64,000 nucleotides of DNA from JAFGJQ01 sp964586145 (GTDB taxonomy: Bacteria; Planctomycetota; Phycisphaerae; UBA1845): contig CAZPHH010000010.1 of the NCBI GenBank assembly GCA_964586145.1, positions 1 through 64,000 of the forward strand, in the 5' to 3' direction. The stretch's first letter is position 1. Every line of letters begins with the position of its first letter. The translations under genes and the position numbers were made by a program. Shown piece after piece: positions 35,405-45,017 of this stretch. Under the pieces are notes generated by a model that worked only from the letters and a program-made list of their open reading frames with translations, was not told the DNA's origin and ran no database searches.

Positions 35405-35712
35405 GGGCATCCGGCGTGCTCAGGCCGGGCGAGGCCGGGTTCGTACCTGCCGGAAGCATCGACCCGCGTTCCGGGCCACCCCAAAAACCACGAACGACGT
35501 TGCATGGGTGGTGTCCTTCTGGTAATCTACCCCAACCGGTGGCGGCTGGCAGGCGGCGCGGCTGAGGCCGGACCACCCCCTTAACGACCATCCGGCCCAG
35601 TAAACCGGAAGGGCTCCCGCGCCGTCCAGGCTCCTGGACGGCAGGGCGGCGGGGCGCGTGCTGTGCCAGATGTACCGGGCGGACGGCTGGCACACGGAGG
35701 TGCCGAGAGCGC
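35405..35712. other. 308-base spacer before smc with a perfect palindrome
   Basis: A non-coding gap. It contains a perfect 10-bp inverted repeat, GCCGTCCAGG / CCTGGACGGC with a 2-base centre at 35621-35642. This could form a hairpin in the smc leader or be a protein-binding site. I see no riboswitch motif that I recognise, and no -35/-10 pair that is convincing. Confidence 0.6.
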
Positions 35713-38700
35713 ATGTTTCTCAAACGTGTTTCACTCCAGGGCTTCAAGAGCTTCGCCGACCGGGTCCAGTTTGACTTCGGCCCGGGGATCACCTGCGTGG
35801 TGGGGCCGAACGGCTGCGGCAAAAGCAACATCGTCGACTCCTTCAAATGGGTGCTGGGCGAGCAGTCGGCCAAATCCCTTCGCGGCCGGCAGATGCAGGA
35901 CATGATCTTCAACGGCTCGGGCGCCCGGAAGGCCACCGGCATGGCCCAGGTGGACCTGGTGTTTGACAACACGGACCGGGCCCTGCCCTACGACGCCGCT
36001 GAGGTGGTCGTCACGCGAAAGCTCTTCCGATCCGGGGAAAGCGAGTACTACCTGGGCGGCCAACTGGTCCGGCTCAAGGACATTCGTGAGCTGTTCCTCG
36101 ACACCGGCGTGGGGACGGAGGCGTACTCCGTCATCGAGCAGGGCAAGGTCGAGCTGCTGCTCCAGTCCAGCCCCGCCGAGCGGCGCATCGTGTTCGAGGA
36201 AGCCGCCGGCATCAGCAAGTACAAGGCCCGCAGGAAAGAGGCCGAGCGGAAGCTCGAGCGCACCCAGCAGAACCTGCTGCGGGCGGAAGACATCATCAAC
36301 GAGGTCGAAAAGCGGCTCCGGAGCGTGAAGTACCAGGCCGGCAAGGCCCGAAGCTTCCAGACCTACCAGGCGCGGCTCAAAGAACTCCGGGCCGGCTACG
36401 CCATGGCAGAGTATCACCGTCACAGCGAAGAGCTGGGCCACGTGCAGCGAGCGGCCGGGCAGGCCGAGGACGAGGTGATCGCCCTGCGGACCCGGATCGA
36501 CGCAAACGAGGCGGAAGCCTCTCAACTGGCCGCACGAAACGACCGCTTGACTGAAGAGCTGACCGTCGCGGAAAGCGAATCGGTGAAGGTCCGGGCCGAA
36601 CGGGACGCCCAGTCCGAGCGGATCCAGGGCGCGACCCGCCGGATCGAAGAGCAGCAGCACAATCGCGAGCGGGCCCTCCGGCAATGGGAGGCAAACCGCC
36701 ACCGCCTGGATGAAATGGAGTCGGAGCTGGCCGGCCTGGAACAGCAGGTTCATGAACTGACCGGCCGGGCCGAGGACCGGCACGCGCAGGTGGAGCGGCT
36801 GCTGAGTGAGGATCACCAGTGTGCCCAGGAACTCACACACGTCCAGGCCCTCCTGGAGGACGAGAAGGCCGGCATTATCGAGCTGCTTCGCCGCACGTCG
36901 CAGCTTCACAACGAGATCGCCACGCTGGGCAGGCACCGCGAATCGCTCCAGGACCGGCAGGAAGAACTGAGCCAGCGCGACGCCGCCATCGCGGACGAGC
37001 TGCGCGGCCTGTTGGCACAACAGTCGGACCTGGAACGGCGGATCGTCGAGATCGACAACCTGATCGTCGAGGAAACGCGGCGGCTCAACGAGAAGCGGAT
37101 CGAAGCCCAGCGGATCGACGCCACCCGCGCCCGCCTGGCCGAAGAACTGGCCGAAACCAAGGAGGCCCGCAGCGGACTGGTGTCCCGGCGCGACCTGCTC
37201 CGTGATCTGGAACGAAAGATGGAGGGCGTCGGGGCCGGCGTGCGCCGGCTGCTGGAACAGCGGGCCGCAGCCCAGGCCCGCCCCGAGCTGGACCAGCCGG
37301 CGTTCGGCGCCGTCTGGGGGCTCGTCGCCGACGCATTCAACCCCGACGTCACCCACGCGGCCATCCTGGAGGCGGCGCTGGGCGAGCTGGACCAGTTCCT
37401 CGTGGTCACCAACAGCGAGCAGTTCCTGGCGGACGAATCGCTTTTCGAGGATCTGCCGGGGCGACTGGCCGCCTTCTGCCTGGATCGGCTGCCGCCGGTC
37501 ATGAACGTGCGAGACTTCTCCGATCATCCGGGCTTCGTGGCCCGGGCTGCGGAGTACGTGCAGGTTCCGGAATCGCTGGAGGGGCTGGCCCGGCATCTGC
37601 TGGCCAAAACGGTGGTCGTCCGGACGCTGGCGGACGCACGGGCCCTGGCCGCCCAGGACACGGCCGGGCACCGCTTCGTGACGCTGGTCGGCCAGACGGT
37701 GGAGCCGGACGGGTGCATCCGCTTGGGACCGCCGCAGTCGGACTCGGGCCTGATTTCGCGACGGAGCGAGTTGCGGGCCATCGACGACCAAATCCTCGAA
37801 AAAGAGGCCCGGATCGAGCGGCTGGCCGACCAACTCAGCCGAACCTCGGCCGAGGCCGCCCACCTGGACGAATTGCAGCACGAGCTGAGGACGGCCATCT
37901 ACGAATCGCACACGACGAGGGTCGAGACGAACGCAATTCTGCAGAGCGTCAGCGAGCGGGTGCATCGGCTGACACAGGAACAGCCGCTGATCGCCGGACA
38001 GGTGGCCTCACTGCAGCGAGAGCTGGAGGCGGCCACGGCCCGCTCCAGCGAAGACGAGGCGTCGCTCGGGCATCTGGAGACCGAGAACCAGGTCCGCCGG
38101 CAGGAGCTGGAAAAGCACCAACGGCGCATCGACGACCTGGCGGATCGCCGGCGCACCCTGGCCGAGACTCTGACGGAAGCCCGGGTCAGCGCTGCCCAGC
38201 TCACAGAGAAGCGTCGGGCAGCGACGGAGTCGATGGAGGTCCTCCGACGCAACATGCGGGAGACGCGCGAGACGGTCGACTCCGCAGATGTGGAAGCCCG
38301 CGAATGCCAGGCCCGCATCGACGACTCGCAGGCCGTCATTGAGCGATGCCGGACCCGGCTGGCGGAGTTGCAGCGGCAGTTGGAAGCCCTGGAAGCCCGA
38401 ACGCTCCAGTTGAAACACGATCGCGAGCAGGTCCGGGTGGCGGCCGAAGAGCTTGCCGCCGCCACCAGGAACTGCCGTACCGCGCTGGCCGAGGCGGAGG
38501 AACGGCTGCACGATGCCCAGATGCATCTGGCCGAGACACGCATTCGCCGGGACGAACTGACCGCCCGGGTCCGGGACGAACTGGGCCTGGACCTGGCGGA
38601 GATGTACGAGTCGTACGACCACGCAGAGCAGGACTGGGCGGCGGTCGAGGCGGAGATCGCCGACCTGCGGGGCAAGCTCGATCGACTGGGCAACGTCAAT

Positions 38701-39312
38701 CTGGACGCCATCGCCGAGCAGGAGGAGTTGGAGCAGCGAGCCGAGTTCCTGACCACCCAACGGGACGACCTGACCCACTCCATGAAGGAACTGGAAAGGC
38801 TGATCGGGCAGCTCAACGCGGAATCAAAGCGACGGTTCCGCGAGGCGTTCGAGCGCATCCGTGAGAACTTCCGCGAACTGTTCCGCAAGCTGTTCGCCGG
38901 CGGCAAGGCCGACATCATCCTGGAAGACCCGGAGAACATCCTGGACTGCGGGATCGAAATCGTCGCCCGGCCGCCGGGCAAGGAACTCCAGTCCATCTCC
39001 CTGCTGTCGGGCGGCGAAAAGGCGATGACGGCCATCGCCCTGCTGATGGCGATCTTCCGGTCGCGCCCGGCCCCGTTCGCCATTCTGGACGAGGTGGATG
39101 CCGCCCTGGACGAGGCCAACAACCAGCGATTCACCGGCATCATCCAGGAGTTCCTGGACCGGTCCCAGTTCATCGTGATTACCCACTCGAAGCGGACGAT
39201 GGCCGTGGCCGACCGACTGTACGGCGTGACCATGCAGGAGCCGGGCGTGTCCACGCTGGTCAGTGTGAACTTTGAGCAGGCGACGCAGCACGCGGAGCCC
39301 GCCGTCGCCTGA
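35713..39312 (+). CDS. smc: chromosome segregation ATPase SMC
   Basis: 1199 residues, full SMC length. The N-terminal head has Walker A GPNGCGKSN at residues 31-39 and the Q-loop region QMQDMIFNGSG. Long coiled coils occupy about residues 170-500 and 690-1000 around a hinge (about 510-670) that includes GAVWGLVADAF. The C-terminal head has LLSGGEKAMTA near residue 1097 and Walker B AILDEVDAALDE near residue 1122. Forms a ring that condenses and separates chromosomes together with ScpA and ScpB, which are not encoded here. ATG start with GGAGG and GAGAG upstream. The gene after it begins 50 bases later. Confidence 0.97.
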   Translation: MFLKRVSLQGFKSFADRVQFDFGPGITCVVGPNGCGKSNIVDSFKWVLGEQSAKSLRGRQMQDMIFNGSGARKATGMAQVDLVFDNTDRALPYDAAEVVVTRKLFRSGESEYYLGGQLVRLKDIRELFLDTGVGTEAYSVIEQGKVELLLQSSPAERRIVFEEAAGISKYKARRKEAERKLERTQQNLLRAEDIINEVEKRLRSVKYQAGKARSFQTYQARLKELRAGYAMAEYHRHSEELGHVQRAAGQAEDEVIALRTRIDANEAEASQLAARNDRLTEELTVAESESVKVRAERDAQSERIQGATRRIEEQQHNRERALRQWEANRHRLDEMESELAGLEQQVHELTGRAEDRHAQVERLLSEDHQCAQELTHVQALLEDEKAGIIELLRRTSQLHNEIATLGRHRESLQDRQEELSQRDAAIADELRGLLAQQSDLERRIVEIDNLIVEETRRLNEKRIEAQRIDATRARLAEELAETKEARSGLVSRRDLLRDLERKMEGVGAGVRRLLEQRAAAQARPELDQPAFGAVWGLVADAFNPDVTHAAILEAALGELDQFLVVTNSEQFLADESLFEDLPGRLAAFCLDRLPPVMNVRDFSDHPGFVARAAEYVQVPESLEGLARHLLAKTVVVRTLADARALAAQDTAGHRFVTLVGQTVEPDGCIRLGPPQSDSGLISRRSELRAIDDQILEKEARIERLADQLSRTSAEAAHLDELQHELRTAIYESHTTRVETNAILQSVSERVHRLTQEQPLIAGQVASLQRELEAATARSSEDEASLGHLETENQVRRQELEKHQRRIDDLADRRRTLAETLTEARVSAAQLTEKRRAATESMEVLRRNMRETRETVDSADVEARECQARIDDSQAVIERCRTRLAELQRQLEALEARTLQLKHDREQVRVAAEELAAATRNCRTALAEAEERLHDAQMHLAETRIRRDELTARVRDELGLDLAEMYESYDHAEQDWAAVEAEIADLRGKLDRLGNVNLDAIAEQEELEQRAEFLTTQRDDLTHSMKELERLIGQLNAESKRRFREAFERIRENFRELFRKLFAGGKADIILEDPENILDCGIEIVARPPGKELQSISLLSGGEKAMTAIALLMAIFRSRPAPFAILDEVDAALDEANNQRFTGIIQEFLDRSQFIVITHSKRTMAVADRLYGVTMQEPGVSTLVSVNFEQATQHAEPAVA

Positions 39313-39362
39313 CCGGCAACTCCCCGTTCTGACGACCGGGCCCTCGTCGCGGACGGCCACCG

Positions 39363-40154
39363 ATGGACATCCTTCCACGTAACCGCGCGTCCAGACGTCT
39401 CCGGCGTACCGCCGTGGTGTTGTGGGTCTGCTGCGTCGGCGGCTGCGCCAATCCCGAAACGCCCATCGACCGGCTGTGCGGCGAGCATCTGATCTGGCTG
39501 TTTCCGGGCGTGGAAGGCGGATCCTGGTCGATGAGCAAGGTCGCCCGGGCGATCCGTGACGCCGGCATTGAAGCGGACATCCGCATTCACGACTGGGAGC
39601 GACCGCTCGGCGTCATCCGGAACCTCACCGCGGTGGAGCGCAATCGCCGCAGCGCTCAGCTCATTGCAGACTGGATCGTCCACTACCACAGAAGCCACCC
39701 GCGCGCCCCCATCGATCTGGTCGGCTACTCCGGCGGCGGCGGCATGGCCCTGATGACGGCCGAAGCACTGCCGCCGACAGTGCGTGTTCGTAACGTGGTG
39801 CTGGTGCATCCGGCCGTCAGCCCGGAATACGACCTGACCCCCGCCGTGCGGCATCTGGACGGGGTCTTGGTCAACTTCTGGTCCGAACTGGACGTGGTCA
39901 TGCTGGGCATGGGCACAACCGTCTTCGGCACGATGGACCGGCGGCACGGCGCGTCCGCGGGGATGCGCGGCTTCGATCCGGACGCCGCACTGTCCGACCC
40001 GACCCTGCGATCCCGCCTCGTTCAACGCAAGTGGACGTGGAAAGCGGCCCACGCGGGGCACGTCGGCCTGCACCTGTGCATCCTGCTCTACGATTGGAAT
40101 CGCGAGTACGTCGTGCCCTACCTGACGCCGCCGCCCGCTCGCAGGCGGGGCTGA
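39363..40154 (+). CDS. alpha/beta-hydrolase lipoprotein
   Basis: 263 residues. The signal peptide ends in CCVGGC (lipobox). The hydrolase core is seen as LIWLFPGVEGGSWSM (oxyanion loop) and the nucleophile elbow DLVGYSGGGGMAL with Ser near residue 122. A His near the C-terminus (WKAAHAGHVGLH) is well placed for the third residue of the triad. No substrate is predictable; lipid or ester hydrolysis in the envelope is plausible. ATG at 39363. It sits between smc and a signalling protein on the same strand. Confidence 0.82.
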   Translation: MDILPRNRASRRLRRTAVVLWVCCVGGCANPETPIDRLCGEHLIWLFPGVEGGSWSMSKVARAIRDAGIEADIRIHDWERPLGVIRNLTAVERNRRSAQLIADWIVHYHRSHPRAPIDLVGYSGGGGMALMTAEALPPTVRVRNVVLVHPAVSPEYDLTPAVRHLDGVLVNFWSELDVVMLGMGTTVFGTMDRRHGASAGMRGFDPDAALSDPTLRSRLVQRKWTWKAAHAGHVGLHLCILLYDWNREYVVPYLTPPPARRRG

Positions 40155-40193
40155 TACGCGAAAACCGGCTTGCAAAAGGCGGACGGGGCGACC

Positions 40194-41462
40194 ATGCTGG
40201 TGGGCGTGGACGAGGCCCCGCTTCAGCAACAGATCGCCGACCTGAAGGTGCTGCTCGACGTCTCCCGCGAGATCGGGTCAACCCTGGAGCTGGACCTGCT
40301 GCTCCGGCAAATCGAGCAGGCCGCCCTGCGCGTGCTCGACTGTGAGCGGGCAACCGTGTTCCTCTACGACCGGCCGCGGGGCGAACTCTACAGCAAGGTG
40401 GCGACCGGCACGGGCGAAATCCGGTTCCCGGTCACGCGCGGAATCGCGGGGGAAGCCGCTCGCAGCGGCGGCATCATCAACGTGCCGGACGCCTACGCCG
40501 ACGCCCGTTTCAACCCGGACGTGGACAGGGCCACCGGCTTTCGCACGCGCAACCTGCTCACCTTCGCCATGACCGGCATCGACGGGCAGGTGGTGGGCGT
40601 GCTGCAAGTGCTCAACAAGCGGGGCGGGCCGTTCGGCCCGATTGACCAATCCCTGGCCGGCGCGCTCAGCTCGCTGGCCGGCGTGGCGCTGCAGCGGCAG
40701 ATGCTGCTGGACGAATACGCCGAGAAACAGAAGCTGCAGCGCGACCTGGCCATCGCGCGGGACATCCAGCAGTCGCTTCTGCCGGATGCGAACCCCGTTG
40801 TGCCGGGGTACGACATCGCCGGCTGGAACAAGCCGGCGGATGAGACCGGCGGCGACTGCTACGACTTCATCGAACTGCCGAACGGCCGGCTGGGCCTACT
40901 CATTGCCGACGCCACCGGGCACGGCATCGGACCGGCCCTGGTCATGGCCGAGGTGCGGGCGCTGGTGCGGGCGATGTCGTCCACCACCGACGATCCGGGC
41001 GTCGTGATGCGGCAGACGAACCGGATTCTGCACCACGACCTGGACGCCGGCCGCTTCGTCACCACGTTCTGCGGCGTGCTGGAACCGCCGACGGGCCGGC
41101 TCGATTACGTCAGCGGCGGGCACGGTCCCCTGCTGCTCTACCGACACCAGGACGGCTCGGAACACAAGCTGCCGGCCACCACCGTCCCGCTGGGCATTCT
41201 CCCCGAGATCGACACCGCGCCGGCCGAGCCGATCCACCTGGCGCCGGGAGACGTGTTCCTGCTGGTCACGGACGGGTTCTTCGAGTGGACGAACGCGCAG
41301 GACGAGCAGTTCGGCGTGGAGCGAATCTTCGAGCTCGTGCGCAAGCACCACAGCCTGTCCGCCGCGGACCTCATTGACCGGATGCACCGGGCCGTCGCGG
41401 AATTCGGCCGCCAGACGGGCCAGGCGGACGACCTGACTGCCGTCCTGATCCGGCGGCTGTAG
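40194..41462 (+). CDS. GAF-domain PP2C (SpoIIE/RsbU-type) protein phosphatase
   Basis: 422 residues. The N-terminal GAF sensor domain spans about residues 15-175 (DCERATVFLYDRPRGELYS; RGIAGEAARSGGIINVPDAY). A short helical linker (KLQRDLAIARDIQQSLLPD) leads into a PP2C-type catalytic domain with the metal-binding Asp in DETGGDCYDF, ADATGHGIGPALVMAEVRA and SGGHGPLLLYR, ending TGQADDLTAVLI. Such enzymes dephosphorylate anti-sigma-factor antagonists in partner-switching systems. The ATG at 40194 was chosen over an in-frame TTG at 40170. No partner gene for the anti-sigma/antagonist pair is in the window. Confidence 0.93.
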   Translation: MLVGVDEAPLQQQIADLKVLLDVSREIGSTLELDLLLRQIEQAALRVLDCERATVFLYDRPRGELYSKVATGTGEIRFPVTRGIAGEAARSGGIINVPDAYADARFNPDVDRATGFRTRNLLTFAMTGIDGQVVGVLQVLNKRGGPFGPIDQSLAGALSSLAGVALQRQMLLDEYAEKQKLQRDLAIARDIQQSLLPDANPVVPGYDIAGWNKPADETGGDCYDFIELPNGRLGLLIADATGHGIGPALVMAEVRALVRAMSSTTDDPGVVMRQTNRILHHDLDAGRFVTTFCGVLEPPTGRLDYVSGGHGPLLLYRHQDGSEHKLPATTVPLGILPEIDTAPAEPIHLAPGDVFLLVTDGFFEWTNAQDEQFGVERIFELVRKHHSLSAADLIDRMHRAVAEFGRQTGQADDLTAVLIRRL

Positions 41463-41476
41463 GCGGAGCGGCACGG

Positions 41477-42529
41477 TCAGGCCCGGGGCCGGGCGAACAC
41501 GTCGTCGGCGTGGGACCGCAGCCAGAGCACCTTGCGGCGCACCATCTGCATGAATCGAAAGCCCTGCCAATGGCCGAAGGAGCCCGTCCGGGCGATGGGC
41601 AGCGTGCATTCGGCAATCAGGGCCTCGATCATGAGGTGCGGAATGCACGCGCGTTCCTCGTCCGAGAGCGGATCGACCTGCTCGTAGGAATCCAGGAGCA
41701 GGTGAACGCGCTGCGTGTCGAGGTGGTCGGGCCAATGCTCCGGCTGCGGACCGGTAAGCATCGAGAACTGCAGCACTCCGTTGGCCACGTCCATGACGCG
41801 GCGAGCCAGCCGGGCCGAGTCATAGTCGATGACCGCGGCCACGCGACCGTTCCGGAACAGCATGTTGCCCGGGTGCCAGTCAGAGTGAATCACCTGCTCG
41901 GACAGGGCCTCGATGCCGATCCGGCGGGCGGCCTCCGCCGCCGTTTCGTACGCATCGTACAACACGTTGACCGCGCTGAGCAGTTCCGCATCCTTGCCCA
42001 TCACGCTTTCGTGCGGGCTGATCGAAGCCGGAATCGTGTTCAGGCCGGTCCGGACCGCGTTGGCGTCGTGATAGTCGCCGGCGGGGCAATCGGGACCCGC
42101 TTCAAAAACGCGGGTGGCCTGGTGAAAGGCCGCAAGCGTACGCCCGGCATCCGCCGTTTCCCCGTCGGCCGCGGTGTAGGCGTGCCCCGACACGTACTCA
42201 AACAGCTCGTACATCTGTTCGCGGATGACCAGCAGCGGACTGGCCGGGTCCGGAGCGCTGACGGGCAGCACAATGCGAGGCAGCGGAAACGCCTGCCGCA
42301 GCAGGTGGGCCTGAAGGCGGTGCGCAAAATCGACCCGGGATCGCGTCGTGCGATCGGGGTCACGCCGTTTGAGCAGAAACTTGCCCTTCTGGCAGACGAT
42401 GCCCACCTTCGGGCTTCGACGAGAGCCGCGTGCGAACTCGGTGATCGATTCAATGACGCCGAGCGGATAGTGACTCAGCACGACGGCAAGCTCTTCGGCG
42501 CCAAAAGTGTCGCGCTGTCGATTATTCAC
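41477..42529 (-). CDS. aminoglycoside-phosphotransferase-like kinase (APH/HSK2/CotS type)
   Basis: 350 residues. A eukaryotic-like small-molecule kinase fold. Brenner's motif HSDWHPGNMLF near residue 217 holds the catalytic Asp, and VIDYDSARLARR the metal-binding Asp. The N-lobe has KVGIVCQKGKFLLKRRD with the ATP-site Lys. Substrates in this family range from aminoglycosides and choline to homoserine and spore-coat sugars; none is implied here. The start is a GTG. It lies 14 bases from the end of the convergent PP2C gene. Confidence 0.86.
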   Translation of the reverse strand: MNNRQRDTFGAEELAVVLSHYPLGVIESITEFARGSRRSPKVGIVCQKGKFLLKRRDPDRTTRSRVDFAHRLQAHLLRQAFPLPRIVLPVSAPDPASPLLVIREQMYELFEYVSGHAYTAADGETADAGRTLAAFHQATRVFEAGPDCPAGDYHDANAVRTGLNTIPASISPHESVMGKDAELLSAVNVLYDAYETAAEAARRIGIEALSEQVIHSDWHPGNMLFRNGRVAAVIDYDSARLARRVMDVANGVLQFSMLTGPQPEHWPDHLDTQRVHLLLDSYEQVDPLSDEERACIPHLMIEALIAECTLPIARTGSFGHWQGFRFMQMVRRKVLWLRSHADDVFARPRA

Positions 42530-42679
42530 GGCGAAGCTCTATAATCCCGGGGCCGTGTCGCCAAGCGCACGGCTGCGGTCCCGGGGACGAGCCCATGCGC
42601 TTCGCGTCAACCTCGATGATAAACCGCGGCCCCGGCAAGTCAAATGGGCGACCGGCGCCGGAGCAACCGGAGATCCGTC

Positions 42680-43237
42680 ATGAACCGCGACGACGCCTGG
42701 CAACTCCTGAACGAGTACACCCGAAACGACTCGCTCATCAAGCACGCCCTGGCCGTGGAGGCGGCGATGCGCCACTACGCCCGCCTGGGCGGCCACGACG
42801 AGGCCGCCTGGGGCGCGGTCGGCCTGCTGCACGATTTCGACTACGAACGCTGGCCCGAGCCCCCGGAACACACCCGCCAGGGTGCGGAGATCCTGCGCCG
42901 GGCCGGGGTGGACGAGGAACTCGTGTCGGCCGTCCTCTCCCACGCCCAGTGGAACCAGGACGAACACCCCCTGGACCGCCCCATCCGCAAGACGCTGTTT
43001 GCCGTGGACGAACTCTGCGGGTTCCTGGTCGCCGTCGCCCTGGTTCGCCCGGACCGACTCCGCGGGTTGGAGCCGCCCAGCGTGCGCAAGAAGATGAAAG
43101 ACAAGCGATTCGCGGCCGCCGTCTCCCGCGAAGACATCATCCGCGGCGCCGAATTGCTGGAACTCGAGTTGAACCAGCACATCGCCCACTGCATCGCCGC
43201 ACTGCAGCCGATCGCCGACGAACTGGGGCTGGCGTAG
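42680..43237 (+). CDS. HD-domain phosphohydrolase
   Basis: 185 residues. HD superfamily metal-dependent phosphohydrolase of the HDIG type: first His in LIKHALAVEAAMRHYA, then GLLHDFDYERWPEP carrying the HD pair, and a later His in LSHAQWNQD. The substrate is likely a nucleotide or phosphate ester. The ATG at 42680 has CGGAG seven bases upstream; an earlier in-frame ATG at 42644 is weaker. Divergent from the phosphotransferase. Confidence 0.9.
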   Translation: MNRDDAWQLLNEYTRNDSLIKHALAVEAAMRHYARLGGHDEAAWGAVGLLHDFDYERWPEPPEHTRQGAEILRRAGVDEELVSAVLSHAQWNQDEHPLDRPIRKTLFAVDELCGFLVAVALVRPDRLRGLEPPSVRKKMKDKRFAAAVSREDIIRGAELLELELNQHIAHCIAALQPIADELGLA

Positions 43238-43256
43238 CGCGAGGCCCCGGCTAGGA

Positions 43257-44870
43257 TCACCCCTTGCCGTTCAACGCCCGGCGGCGGCGCAGGGCCTCGA
43301 CTCGCATGTGGTCCTTCGCATTGTCGTTGCGGTCGATGGTCGCCTGGTCAATGCTGTGATCGGTTCCGCCGGAATGCCGGATCACCTCGTAAATCGGGTC
43401 CCACACCCGGCCGATCGTGTACCGCTCACTCATGCGAAGGACCAAGTCGTAGTCCTCCCCGTAGTTCCGGCAGGCCGGATCGTCGTTCACGCCGAACCAC
43501 CCCACGTCGCGGATGGCCTTGATGTGGGCGGAGCGCGGCGCGCCGGCCCCGTTGATCCGCAGCAGGTTGTTGCGCCCGTTGTCGGCCGTCCACTCGTCGT
43601 GCGTCACCACAGGAACGTCCGCGTTGCGGGTGATCGCTCCGGTCGCCTCGTCGAGCGTGGATACCTCGTACGAGCCGACCACCATGCCGATAGTGGGGTC
43701 CGACTCGTACACGGCCAGCAGCTTCTCAACCGCATCCGGCTTGAGCCGATCATCCGAGTCGAGCTGCACGTAATACTTTCCCTCGGCCGCCGCCAAACCG
43801 GTGTTCAGACACAACCCCAGGTTGTTGATGTCCACGACGATCAGCTTGACCGGCGGGGCGGACGGCTTGTGCCGATCGCCGCCGGGCATGTAGCGACGGA
43901 CGGCATCCGCCGTCGGGTCGTCCAGCCCGCCGTTGACCACCACGATGGCCTCGACGTTCTGCACGGTCTGGGCCTGCACGCTCTCGATGGCCCGTCCGAT
44001 GAAGCTGGGCCGGTTGTTCACGGGGATCACCACGCTGGCCACTCGCGTGCCCAGCCGCTTCCGATCGGCGTCGGTGTATTCCACCTTCTGCACGTGCGTG
44101 CCGGGGGCCAGGTACGCCCCGATACGCTGGAGATGCTCCGTTGCGGCCTGCTCCATCTCGAGCTGAATGGATTTGTCGGCCAGCAGGTAGTCAAACACGT
44201 TGTGGGCCGTGGCCGGGGCGGTCACCGAATACAAAGACCCCGCGTACCGGTTGGCAATGTGCATGCAGCCGCCGTGCTCGCTGACCCGCAGGCGCAGATC
44301 GTACAGGTCGGCCCCCTTGTACTTCTCATTCAGCCGGCCGATCTCACGGAGCAGGGCCGTCGAATACAGCATGGCCGATCCAAAATCCACCGGGTCCCGC
44401 AGCCGGCCCTCGTGCCAGTCCAGCAGGTGAACGTCTTTGCGGGTGCCGTCCGCGGCGATCCGCTCATAATCAGCATACACCATGCCCACCGGGCCACGGC
44501 GCGTGGCCGCCATCAGCATGACCCGGGCCGCGGACTGCCGCAGGCAGACCTGGGCGGCCTCGTTGTAGAGGTTCAACAGGAAATCGCCCTTGGCGGCGGC
44601 AATCGCGGCGTTGTACATCGCCGCCCGGCCGGAATATTGGCCGGGCAGGTGCCGGACTCGGCGGTCCGACCGCAGATCGGACGGCAGGAAATCCGGCGAC
44701 GCCGCCGGGCCCCGGGAGTCCACGATCAGGACTTCCAGCGGGCCCTGGTCGGTGCAATCCTGCCGGAGGGCGGACCGGGCCATCTCTGCAAAGGCCGTGG
44801 CGTCGTAGGGAAGTCGGTCGCCGTAGGCCATGGCGATCGACACGGTGGCGTCGGTGAAGGTCTTGCTCAT
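43257..44870 (-). CDS. glycosyltransferase with two tandem GT2-like domains
   Basis: 537 residues. The N-terminal half (about residues 5-240) is GT-A-like but lacks an obvious DxD: VEVLIVDSRGPAAS, then AAMYNAAIAAAKGDFLLNL. The C-terminal half (about residues 270-510) is a clearer GT2 domain: VASVVIPVNNRPSFIGRAIESV, then LAAAEGKYYVQLDSDD with the metal-binding DxD, and NYGEDYDLVLRM with the catalytic-base region. Two-domain transferases of this kind build polysaccharides by alternating transfers; the first domain may have only a structural or acceptor role. ATG at 44870. Divergent from the GNAT gene. Confidence 0.88.
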   Translation of the reverse strand: MSKTFTDATVSIAMAYGDRLPYDATAFAEMARSALRQDCTDQGPLEVLIVDSRGPAASPDFLPSDLRSDRRVRHLPGQYSGRAAMYNAAIAAAKGDFLLNLYNEAAQVCLRQSAARVMLMAATRRGPVGMVYADYERIAADGTRKDVHLLDWHEGRLRDPVDFGSAMLYSTALLREIGRLNEKYKGADLYDLRLRVSEHGGCMHIANRYAGSLYSVTAPATAHNVFDYLLADKSIQLEMEQAATEHLQRIGAYLAPGTHVQKVEYTDADRKRLGTRVASVVIPVNNRPSFIGRAIESVQAQTVQNVEAIVVVNGGLDDPTADAVRRYMPGGDRHKPSAPPVKLIVVDINNLGLCLNTGLAAAEGKYYVQLDSDDRLKPDAVEKLLAVYESDPTIGMVVGSYEVSTLDEATGAITRNADVPVVTHDEWTADNGRNNLLRINGAGAPRSAHIKAIRDVGWFGVNDDPACRNYGEDYDLVLRMSERYTIGRVWDPIYEVIRHSGGTDHSIDQATIDRNDNAKDHMRVEALRRRRALNGKG

Positions 44871-45017
44871 GGGGGCGAATTGTACACAAAACGGGTCGGG
44901 GGTTCGAGGGGTGCGAGGTCGCGGAATTCGGATCGGTGTGGCACAGGACCCCGGGAGAGATTACGATGCCAAATTCGTCAGCGTGTGTCAGCGATCTGCA
45001 ATGGAGGAGAACCCCCA

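Noticed and set aside
35731..37965. Long minus-strand open frame (744 aa) opposite smc
   Set aside because: Leu/Val-rich shadow of the SMC coiled-coil; no own signal or domain.
37899..40229. Long minus-strand open frame (776 aa) opposite the end of smc
   Set aside because: Ser/Arg-rich antisense frame; crosses two genes of the other strand.
43308..45017. 5' extension of the double GNAT gene by 570 codons
   Set aside because: It is antisense to the glycosyltransferase gene; the ATG at 45018 has a good Shine-Dalgarno site and starts right at the GNAT fold.
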